A stretch of 64,000 bases of DNA from Ancylostoma caninum (Eukaryota > Nematoda > Chromadorea > Rhabditida > Ancylostomatidae), in assembly GCA_037903475.1 (NCBI GenBank), contig JBAJFG010000012.1, positions 62,001 to 126,000 on the forward strand, in the 5' to 3' direction. Below are positions 10,901 through 20,679 of this stretch, piece by piece; the first letter of the stretch is position 1, and each line of letters starts with the position of its first letter. Under the pieces are notes generated by a model. That model was not told the DNA's origin. It worked only from the letters and a program-made list of their open reading frames with translations, and made no database searches. The position numbers and the translations under genes were made by a program.

Positions 10901-12517
10901 ATTGCCCTATGCACTATCAAGCGTACCTGATATTGATTGAAAATTGACGCATATCAGTTCGTGATCTTTCCATAAATACCCACTACTCTTTGAATGGACT
11001 TTGTATAACTATTAGGTATTATATTGGTGAAGAACCCCGTGAAGAACCCCTTGTCCGAAATTTCTCAAGAATTCTATTTTTACGAAAAGTCGATGGGAAT
11101 GGAGGTATGACTTATCGGACACTTAACTGGAGTACATTACTTAAGTTATCTGTTGATGGCCATACAAGTTCAGCTGGGGCACCGCTGCTCCAGCTATGAC
11201 TCAAAAATTTGTGAAGGAATTAGAATCCGGATCTAGATGAATCAGCCGAATACGATATCGTCCTTGCCAGAGGCGCGTCACAATTGGCTGGCACCTATAA
11301 TTACCCGGCTGTTCGGGACACGCGTGTTGATGGGACTTCTGGGACATAATTTTTGTGTTTAAAGATATTCGATGTTGATTGGTTGAGAACATTCTCAACA
11401 CGCCGATTCCAAAGATGTATGTATGTACAGGCGGTTCAGAAATGAGTCGGTATTGGTGCATTTTTACGTAAAGAGATTAGAATGGTCTTTGGCAAGTCGT
11501 GCATGTTCAAGTTTGTTAGTCGCAGTGTTCTCTGACTGCTTAACATGTTAAAAAGGGTCCCGGAAATGATGTGGGAGTACGTGGAGCACATGTCTCCGAT
11601 AAGTGACATACCGACTCCACGATGAATGGCCTTTAGAGGAGACTTTATTGGTAGAGACCTCCGCGCCCACCCCTTACCACCTGTTTGAACAGTTAAGAAC
11701 AGGAAGAAGTAAAATAGGACGAAAATGAGAGCGCTGATATCAATGAAATTTGGGGAGACAACTAGTGTACCATGTTGAATGAGTGACGGGTACTCTGAGC
11801 ACCGGAGCTGCCTGCATACCAAAATCGTCGAAAATGACACGAAATCGGTGCATCGGTGCTCGATTCAGTTGGTATATAATGGTGCGAGTTTTTCTATCGA
11901 TCGATCATATCGATTGTACACGATTGGACAAGTTTTAGAAGGCACCCTTCGCGGACTTCCCGTTTGGGCGCCAGTTCCACTCTTAGCAGCCTTAGGCCTT
12001 TCATTCGCTTCCGAAAGTTTTTTTTTCTGAACTCAGGCGACGACTCTTACGTCACCTAATAAAAGCTTCTTTTGGTGCCTCTATTTCATTAAAATTTTAA
12101 ACGGTAGTATGGTGTGATATGGCATACTTCTGGAAAAACATTGATCAACAAAAAATCAGTTGTTTGGATGCTGCATTGCTTTGTAGTTATGTCAGTACTA
12201 CAAGCACTTCGAATTAGAATAGGTGCACGAAAAATATGAAATGGTTTATGGTGCATTTCACCGAGAACGATAATTGCGTAGGCATCAGGGAAAAAACGCG
12301 GGAAAATGAGCATGAGTTGAAGAGGGGGGAGTAAAAAGGGCGTAGTCCGCCACGGATACACATCTACCATCGTTTGTGTTGTATTGCTTGTTGTTTGGAA
12401 CAGACTCTATACTCGATCAATACTCGTTTTCAGGGTAAGGACTACTCCCCATTGATCAACTACAATGAGAATATTGCGGAAATAATCACCGGTATGCAAG
12501 CGGTGGCTGTGGCATGA
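6123..12517 (+). CDS. tofu-6: TOFU-6-like protein: RRM, extended Tudor domain, eIF4E-binding-like motif
   Basis: Proposed exons are 6123-6206, 6280-6368, 6422-6518, 6596-6663, 6698-6713, 6933-7142, 8765-8923, 8978-9049, 10086-10191, 10291-10403 and 12434-12517. Phases agree throughout and give 365 aa. Residues 17-92 form an RRM (RNP2-like FCVKNIPI, RNP1-like SKYGFVVM). Residues 114-300 read as an extended Tudor domain: an N-terminal VRVVGSPRPYE strand, a long helix, then IGEYAVYGRASIAYRALC and MYLVDTGETVPL. Residues 325-336, YSREDVLDAKKS, resemble the YX4L-phi helix of 4E-T, with Val at the Leu position. In C. elegans TOFU-6 has this order and about this length and joins the PETISCO complex (PID-3, ERH-2, IFE-3) for 21U-RNA biogenesis and embryogenesis. 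Least certain are the donor at 7142, the 16-nt exon and the donor at 10403; reading through that donor would stop at 10484. Confidence 0.75.
7846..7912. repeat. (CT)n microsatellite
   Basis: An interrupted CT dinucleotide run sits inside intron 6 of the TOFU-6-like gene, with short C-runs as interruptions. It produces Arg-Glu artefact ORFs on the opposite strand. Confidence 0.95.
10684..10907. mobile_element. MITE, GCAATTTATACTRG family, copy 1
   Basis: The left end GCAATTTATACTGGATGCGT and the right end ACGCAGCTAGTATAAATTGC are inverted repeats. Internal sequence is rich in GACGCGCG / CGTGCGTC segments. It lies in the last intron of the TOFU-6-like gene. A second copy is at 29118-29354 and a one-ended fragment at 46015-46044. 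Confidence 0.7.
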
Positions 12518-12679
12518 AATTCTGAACGAGCAATAGAACTACGAAGTCACATCTCAGATCTACGGTGTATTGATTACTCTCGTTGTTAATTTGTTGTAAA
12601 CACAGACAATTCAGCTATTTTTATGTCAGTTGTAACTTTGATATTCTCATATTCTCCACTTGTTATCATTTGCGTTGTT

Positions 12680-12685
12680 AATAAA
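12680..12685 (+). promoter_or_regulatory. Polyadenylation signal AATAAA of the TOFU-6-like gene
   Basis: AATAAA lies 163 bp after the stop at 12515-12517 and supports 12434-12517 as the true terminal exon. The alternative stop at 10484 has no such signal close by. Confidence 0.6.
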
Positions 12686-13150
12686 CCTGCTATTCCCGAA
12701 TTATGATGTTAATTATTCAACTGGAGTTGGAGACGCTGGGTGAGTCGATCAAAAATTTGAAATTCGCGGCAAAACGCCTTATTCAGGCTACAACTGTACG
12801 GTAGGTTAAAAGACGCCGAAAAACGAGGGCCCAAATTTGCGTGCGGTCGTTTCGCCACCCGGGGAGAGTTCTTGGTGTTTTTGCATGTATTTTTCGTCTT
12901 TTTGTTAGTGTAGGCGCTGTAGATGACTTCTGGAAGGTGCTGTAGTTCTCTTGCATGGTGGTAACGGTGGTTTTCGTTTGAATTCCGAAGAATTACGCCT
13001 GTTGACGGTTTTCTAGGTGATTTTTGGTATTTCTTTAGCTATTGTTCTGTTTCAGCAAGGAAGGAATGCATTCATGTTCCGCATATCCGTATCGTTCTTC
13101 TTACGCTGTTTCCGGCTCACCACTTAGAGGATACCATTCACTGACGCGGC

Positions 13151-16100
13151 ATGACGACAATGTACGATTCTGTGTATTCGCTCCATTTTTCGCCAGAAGA
13201 TCCTTACAAACATCAAGAAATTCTGTCAAGAGCTCTTTCCCGAAATTTTAGGTGTTTCCTTCCTTCTCATCAGCGCGAAGTGTGTCATCCAGGTGCCGAC
13301 GACTGTCATCTGCAGCTGCAGATTGCAGACTGAAGAGTAGCGGCAGTGATGGTCAAAGTGCGAAATGTCACCAGTTTCCTTGTAATATCCACGGGAATCG
13401 GGTGTTTATTTTCAGAATCGCCATCGTTTGGATCAGGTTCCCCTGATGGAGCGTCGCACATGGACTGTTCCCTAGAGTACTTAGCTGACTTAGTTAAAGA
13501 GAAAAAAGACTTGGAAATGTTCGGAGATAACTTTCAACACGTGGATCGTTTGCTCAGTGAGGGTAGGTCTATCAAAAGTAACCATTTTGAAGGTGCTGGC
13601 ACGCTCTGATGTAATTGCTATTAGTGCAAGGAAATGTTCTTCGTCGTTTTCAAGCAATATATTGGGCGGTGTTCTATTACTTCTTCCCCAAAACTCTCGA
13701 AATCGGAAATTTCGCCCAAATTTGGGGGTTATTTGATACATCGGTCACCAAAATCATACTTATAAAGCATCATGAGGCTTTTTCACTTTAAAAAGTACCT
13801 GTAGACGGCAGTGCGGCCGAGCTCTGCCAGTTGGATAAATTAGCCCCTGGCAGCGCTCGGCACCACCGCCTTCTCTAGCTAAGGGCTACTGAGCGCACTC
13901 AAGTCCGCGAATTCTTCAGACTCATCGGAGGGCGCGCGCTTGGGCTCACACAAAAAAGGGGCGTGGCTGACGGTATTCCGCGAGTACGCACGCAGCGTGC
14001 CGCCGCTAAGTGATAGCCAGGAAGGCTCACGCAGAGGGTCATAATTCTTAGAATGCAATTCATAAAACCCGCCATTTTCCTTATAGAATGCTACTTGCTG
14101 TGCTGGTCGCAGAATCGATGCACATTTTGATAAATGACGTCATTTTTATCCATTTGAAGGCCCAATCTTCGTGTTCACATGTGAAATACCACCACTGTGC
14201 AACCTTTCAGAAGACTCTACGATTCTAGATTGTCAGCGTATTTGGCCCCGAATGAAAAGAGTATGTATTACTTCCCTTTGATTTACTGAAAATTTTCGAA
14301 CCTTTTTGTTTCGAATGAACCCTTCAGGTGACAGATTCACTCTGAATACTTCGTAGCGGTAATTCATCGTTTTTAGTTAGTAAAAGTGATCAAAACACAA
14401 TAGTCATATCCTTCTATGTGAGTCAGTATAGCAATAGTCATATCCTTCTATATGAGTCAGTGTAGCTGTCAGCAGAAGCATCGTAACACCTGTATATCCA
14501 TAGGGCATCGTTGGCCACGCCCTTTTCTGGCTGAGCACAAAGGCCGCATCTATTCCTACTCAAGCGGCTGCGCGGGCGTGCGCGGCGCAGCGGGTGCCTC
14601 GAGTGGATCCGCGGCCGTCCTTTAGGAGGCAGCGAGTGAATTCGCGCTCGTCCTTTAAACGGCGCAACAGTGCAATGTCGGCGATACCAGAACGCATTGA
14701 TTGCACTAATTTAATAACAGTCAGAAGAGAACAACCTATAAGACAGTGGCCGGGACTGCTCGAGTTTTCATAAAGTTGAGTTTTCCTGCATTAGTATGCA
14801 AAATTCCATAACGTTTGAGGCCAAATGAATGTTGAGACGTTTTCAGCTGAAGCTTTTCCACTGTTTAAAATTATTATAACAAAAGCATTCTTGAAAAGTA
14901 TTCTATTCCGTCTTGTCTGATGCTTCGACATCTTTGTGCAAAGTATGACTCGTAACACCCTTGTCAAGATTCAATTTTCGTACCCATATTCATGGGTATT
15001 TAGTACGAATTAGCAGTGAAATATTAACAGATCAAATTCTTCGTTGCGCTTCCACGGAACGAAGTGGGTGCTCAGTTTGTAAGTATTTTCTCTTCTTCCG
15101 ATGTTTTGTGAAGTATGTCTTTTCGGAATGAAGACGAAAACTAAGCGGTTTTGCTCAAAACATCTGAGAATTTGTGCTCGAAAGATGCTAACATAACCTC
15201 TGACGACTTCTGCTCGTGCGTCAAAATAAATGCTAGCAAATAATTCTGTTTTCGGATTTTGACTGAAAGATCGAGTCATTTCAAAGTTCATGAGGATGAA
15301 GTCGTAGAAGTGAACCAATTCACGAACAAGAAGACGATAATGAATGGAAGCAATGAAGAAACGAAGAATCAAGACCTCTCGAACATCTATGGTTCGCTTA
15401 CATGTGCCATATTGGAGTACTCCATTAATTTCTCTTGTATCTGAACATATTCTCGGCGATTTTTTCCTTCTTCAGGCTAAAACAGTACTCAATCCTCGTA
15501 GATGTTGTATGTTATCATTTCCACTGCAGTTTAGTGTAGTACAGAAGCGCTACTTTTGCATCCATGCAGCACAAACACAGCAGTGCTGCGCATTTTAAAG
15601 GGCGAGCGCGAATCCACTCGCTGCCTCTTAAAGGACGGCCGCGGATCCAGTCGCGGCCCCCGCCGCGCCGCGCACGCCCGCGCAGCCGCTTAAGTAGGAA
15701 TAGATGGGGCCGAGCACAAACACCCCGCCGCCGATTCATCGAAGCGTATGTGAGCATTTTAGCACTGCCCTTCTGCGCATGAGTTGGCGTTTAAAGTTTC
15801 CTTGTTTATGAAGCTAGGAATTGGAGAGAACCTCAAGTCAACTTTTTCAGAGATTTCGCGAGTACGTGGAGCACTGTTTCAGACAGAATTTGTTACTGAA
15901 CCTTTCGACTTACCAGAGCCCATTGGTGATGTAGTAACCATAACTGAAAAGATATATGTACCAAAGAGAGAATATCCTGACGTAGGTTTTTTTTTGCTTT
16001 TGCACTCGGAGCAGATTGCTAGCGAATACCAGATTTGCTGGGAGTTGACGTTTAACCGCCATTTCATCGCGTTATATGAATGAGCGTTGTTTTTTTCTAT

Positions 16101-17903
16101 CTGCACAAGTTATTTCACTCTCGAGATCATATTTCTTTCTGATTCCAGTACTCAAGAGAATAATGAGAGCAATCATTGTCGCCCGCAAATAAACTTTTCG
16201 AGATTTATCGTTTCCCAGTAAGTAGAGCTGACGCGATCCGTAGCATAATTTTCTATCCAGTTAAATAATACATTGCTTTGAATTTAATGAGGTTGTACCT
16301 TTTGCTTGCTTCGAGTGCAGACCAACCACATATAACCCTCAGCAATCGCTGTAAAGTATAATCTATTTCCAGTACAACTTTGTGGGACGCATCCTTGGGC
16401 CACGTGGCATGACAGCAAAACAGCTGGAACAGGAAACTGGCTGCAAGATTATGGTCAGAGGCAAAGGTTCCATGCGCGATAAGCGAAAGGTCTGAATTCT
16501 TTCTTGTACAGTGAGCGTCGTTGGAAGTGCGTTTTTCGTGGGCTCAGAAAGCATGCGTCGCGACCGTGCCCCTCCCCCCGGAATCGTCGCTGGAGAAATC
16601 AGCAAATCATGGGCTTTCCTAAACAGTTAATTAGCTTTCCTGGTAGGAAATCAGGGCCGGGATCCATGATCGCATAACCTAGCAAGACCAGGCTAGGAAA
16701 CCAGCTTTGATGGTCCGCGTCTCCCATCGCCGCGTTATCTATATGAGTGCCACTCTACATAACCATCATTGGTCTGCATGGTTAACGTATCATGAACACT
16801 AGCCCAAGTTCATAAATTGTTTAGAAAACCATATGTTTTGCAATTACAGCGGCGATATTTAGGCGAGTGTCGCTCGCGCCGCATACTTTAGCCCGCGAAA
16901 AACACACTTTCTTCGACGCTTAGGGTATATCGTAGAGGTGAAACATGTTGCATTTTTTGAAGGAAGAGGCTAACCGTGGAAAGCCAAATTGGGAACACTT
17001 GGATGACGAACTACATGTTCTTCTACAGTGTGAAGATACAGAAAATAGGGCAAGGATCAAACTTCGCGCAGCGATGGAACATGTGAAGAAGTTGCTAGTT
17101 CCAGCGGTTTGTCTGCAGGCGCTCACTCTTCGAAAAAATGTTAACCTTAGTAATTTCATTATATTATAGCCGGAAGGAACTGACGAATTGAAGAGGAAGC
17201 AACTGATGGAGCTAGCTATCATTAACGGAACATATAGACCATTTCACAAATCTGGACTATGTATGATGCTGGATTTTGTATCGATAAGTATTAACAGTTA
17301 CAGTTTTTTTTCAGCCAATTCGAACAGAATTCTAACGCCTGTGCCATTAGTATCACCAATTCGTGCTCCTATCTTTGTTTCGCCGACAAGCAGCCCGAAT
17401 AGTGTCAGCGTGCAGGTTCGTGAAGTATTCACTTCATACAACATGTCAACCATCGAAGACATCTTTTCCAGAAGTCGTCCAACCCGGGATACATTGGGGC
17501 GGCTACCCAACAGCCGTTCGATTATTCCTCATTTATGAAGTAAGTTCTGTATAAATCCTCAACTTGCTGGAGTCGTATCTGGGAATCCCAGCCGTAAAAA
17601 TTCCACTGCTGTTTTCACAAAGTCCTCACTTTGCGTGAACAGCTTTTTATCTACTGAAAAAACCTCTGTCCTGGCCCGTTCTTGAAATATACCCAAACAG
17701 GAAACGTTTTCAGCCCCAACTTTCTCGAATCAGCTCTGGCTTCTTTCCAAATAGCCAATGAACTACATCTCCCCACGTTTCCCACAGCGACATCGCTAGT
17801 GAACACCTTCCCCTCGTTGTTCATGGGTACGTCTGCAAACTCAGTAGCTGCACAGGATGCTTCCACTACGGCTCCCGCTCTCAGCCCAACAAAATGCTTC
17901 TGA
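13151..17903 (+). CDS. gld-1: GLD-1 STAR-family KH-domain RNA-binding protein
   Basis: Exons 13151-13292, 13416-13562, 15851-15981, 16373-16489, 16963-17106, 17170-17260, 17315-17415, 17472-17539 and 17714-17903 join in phase to give 376 aa. Qua1 dimerisation spans about residues 66-100 ([16 protein letters not shown]). The maxi-KH domain spans about 120-215, with [20 protein letters not shown] and the GPRG loop at 149-152, then [15 protein letters not shown]. Qua2 spans about 216-257 ([20 protein letters not shown]). The C-terminal tail keeps GLD-1-specific blocks ([32 protein letters not shown]), which separates it from the ASD-2/Quaking paralogues. GLD-1 represses translation of germline mRNAs in the cytoplasm and controls meiotic entry and oocyte fate. 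The N-terminus is shorter and unlike that of C. elegans, so upstream exons may be missing. The acceptor ending at 13053 (TGTTTCAG) could be a trans-splice site. Intron 2 carries a transposon. Confidence 0.92.
14542..15711. mobile_element. Mutator-like (MULE) element with 9-bp target duplication
   Basis: Terminal inverted repeats of about 130-150 bp (starting GGCCGCATCTATTCCTAC on the left and GGCCCCATCTATTCCTAC on the complementary right strand) are GC-rich and roughly 85% alike by eye. The 9-bp direct repeat GAGCACAAA flanks it exactly (14533-14541 and 15712-15720). Long TIRs with 9-bp duplications are typical of Mutator-like elements. The AT-rich interior has a 120-codon minus-strand frame (15010-15372) without a recognisable transposase motif, so I call it non-autonomous. 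It sits in gld-1 intron 2. Confidence 0.8.
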
Positions 17904-18859
17904 TTTCTAACTGGAGACTCCGCACTTTTACATTGACGATCTAAATGTTCCTACAATTACCGTGTTCACGTTTCTACTGGGTTTTCACACTTGCGGGCGC
18001 ATGCAGTTTCTTCTTCTCCAACCTGTACATTTAACATAGGCATGTCTTGGTTACTATTATTGACGTTTCCGACAAAACACTACATATGCATGTTCTCATT
18101 AGTAAACTTGTTCGTGATTTTTTTTTTCGATTCATCCTCTCACGTAGTAATTCACCTCACATTTAACGTTGTTTAAGAATTCTATCGTTCTTTCATCATG
18201 TTCATATTCTCATTTGTCGCAGGTGTAGCTGCCGTTCTTACGCAGTTCCCTGCCGCTTGACTTTTGCTGTGAATGTTTTTCCTGTTGTTGTTATTGTTTT
18301 TGTTGTGTTTCTGTTATTTTTGGTTTCCCTTTTGTTTTGTTTGCTTTTCCAGTCGGCTCCTTTCGTTTACCCATAATGATGTGATGAGCGTATTCTTGTT
18401 TCAAATCTCTAGATGCATTTGAACATGGTATCTCGTATTCTAGTTGGATCAACTATGCCATGTTTGCATGTCACTGTGAATATTGTATCTGTGCAATAGT
18501 TTTTTGAATGTTGCTCGCGTGGTAAATGAAATGAAGTCGTATCATTTGTTTCCTTAGTTTGCCAAGAAAAAAAAGATACTCAGAAATGATAGAAGTTTCA
18601 TCCACCTTTACCGAAGTTTTAGGAGAACACAAGGCATTCAAACGCACAACAGTGTTGGCTGCACGGAAAATGAACAATAAGAGAATCTAGCGATTCGGGA
18701 TTGTTTCTCATGTTTCGCAATTACTTACATTTTCACACTGAATCCTTGAAAACGAAAAAATCCCGAATGTTAGCCAACTAGATAGAGGTGTTAGTGTTAG
18801 AGGAGAAAAAAAAAACAGCATTAACCCAGTGAGAAAGATGAAAGATGCGCATAGACCCG
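17904..18859. other. Convergent intergenic region between gld-1 and the coiled-coil gene
   Basis: This should hold the gld-1 3'UTR and the 3' end of the minus-strand gene. I see T-rich stretches (for example around 18250-18340) but no canonical AATAAA close to the gld-1 stop and no other gene. Confidence 0.5.
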
Positions 18860-19448
18860 CTATACAATTTTCACAACACTGCCCTTCACCCATCGGAACC
18901 CATAGATAAGGCCTTCATCAAAGGCAAGAACCGGAAAATGGTGATAGCCTTCCATTCCTTGTGGTGCACTGCCTCCAGCCCGTGTCCCTAAAACCACTTT
19001 CCGTTCAGATGTACGCAATAACTGCACACCGCCTTGTGGAACCTGCAAGTCAGGGATGTTAGGTTACTAGAAACTGAGTTGAACATTACAAATTATTAGA
19101 GGAGAGTTCAAGGGCAACTTACGGTCATTGCTGGGTCTTCGGGTTCGTCCAACTCATCAGCGTCACCATTTTCAATATTACCACTTTTCCTAGTGAGAAA
19201 CTCGAGTTTCCTGATGAAAGGAACGTTGTGTTAGCCTCGCTGCTGTTCCGAAAGGATAATCCTAACCAAGCCAATTACCTCGTAAGTGCGTCAATTTCAT
19301 CTGCTAACTGCTTCTTTTCACTTTCGACCTTCTCCACCATGTGTAGAAGCCGCTCTTCCAGCTCTTCATTTCTGTTCTTTTGAATCGTGAACTGCTCTTC
19401 TAGCAACGAATACTTCGTTCGCCAATAGTCGATTTCTGCATCGCTCAT
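18860..19448 (-). CDS. Unrecognised small coiled-coil protein
   Basis: Three exons (19448-19279, 19210-19123, 19042-18860) join in phase to give 146 aa, starting MSDAEIDYWRTKY. Residues 8-66 form a continuous amphipathic coiled coil (LEEQFTIQKNRNEELEERLL, then VEKVESEKKQLADEIDAL). An acidic linker follows (DADELDEPEDP), then a C-terminal part with hydrophobic strands (YHHFPVLAFDEGLIYGF). Splice sites are good (GAG/GTAATT, ACC/GTAAGT) and a TTACAG acceptor lies 11 nt before the ATG, compatible with trans-splicing. I do not recognise the family. The gene converges on gld-1. Confidence 0.65.
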
Positions 19449-20679
19449 GTAGCTATAGTCTGTAACACATTAGGTGGAATTTTCTAACGGTGTCGCAGAA
19501 ATAGAAGCAGCCGATAGAATTGGACACTCAACAGGACTGGAGCAAAGCCAGCCTTGTGGCTGTTATGGCACGCGAATAGCATTGCCGCGAGCCATCGTGG
19601 ATCAAAGGGTGTGGCGCGTTATACCTGGAGAGGGGGTGTGGCCAAGCTGTGCGATTGATCTCTTCGGCCAATTGCAGGGTCCGTCAGTGCCGCCCAGTCC
19701 AGGTATAGCGCTACACATCCCAGAACAACGCTGCTGCTGCGAATCGCACTGGAATTGTTGCCCTGCCGCTGTGGCTGATCATAGTGAGATTCAGTGCTTT
19801 TCTGGAGCAAAACCACAAAATAGTATGAAAAAACACTAAACATCGCTATGATTATTAGCCAGTATGGCTGTGCAAGATGGCGATTCGAGCGGCTGCGTTG
19901 GTGAGAGCGCTCATGTCCGCAAATTCGTCAGCTCTATCGACGCACACTGAACATGCATATGGAAGTGGGTTCATCACAACATCTTATGCAATTAAAATCT
20001 TCATCACTGCTCTGATCTCTAGTGCACTGGGTTCCCGAAAACTAATGCGGGCCTAAGTGGAGCGCATGTGTATGGCAAATGATTCCACATGTGAGCGTGG
20101 CTCCATCCAACGGAGTCTTTCCATACCGCTCTTTCTTCAATTAGCTGTTGCGCTCACCACGTTTCAAAAAAAAAAGAAATCAGTAAAGTAATTAAGCAAG
20201 TGAAAGAGAACGATGTGCAATTAAGATAGTGTCTTCATTTAAATCAAGTGGCGAAAATCAGACAAAGGCAATATTTGGTGGACAAGCCATACTTGGAAAC
20301 GTCCACCGTAACGTGGAAGACATCTCTTCATAATAAAACAGCGGAACTAGAATTCATCATATTCATTGATACATGTAAGGTATTCGGACGAATTCATCAC
20401 AGCAAGCTATCCTTAAAAATACAGGTCCCATCTAACTTTCGAAATTCATACATAACTTGCAATATCATCTCTTAATAATAAATAAACTCCAAGTGCAATA
20501 TTTACAAAAAGATAGTGAGTGGCACAACCCTCATGTCTACAACATTATAGAAGCATACGACAATTTCCACATCTACTCGAGCGGTAAATACTAGGAACAC
20601 CAATACGTAAGTGAATTATACTTTCAATAAAACATTGAAGAAGCCAGGAACGTGCAATTTATTACAAAAATAGGTTCGT
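19449..20679. other. Intergenic region, one short palindrome, no gene seen
   Basis: A partial palindrome near 19616-19710 pairs TATACCTGGA with TCCAGGTATA. Sequence near 19880-19930 resembles a dispersed element also seen around 13880 and in the 56660-56929 foldback (TCCGCAAATTCGTCAG-type arms). I see no supported coding exon. Confidence 0.4.

Noticed and set aside
13042..13251. Frame beginning MFCFSKEGMHSCSAYPYRSS as the gld-1 start
   Set aside because: It is not in frame with the Qua1 exon and would need an extra unsupported splice; the ATG at 13151 joins exon 2 in phase.
15010..15372. Minus-strand 120-codon frame inside the gld-1 intron element
   Set aside because: It lies inside a MULE-like element but shows no transposase motif, and composition is not clearly coding; described only within the element.
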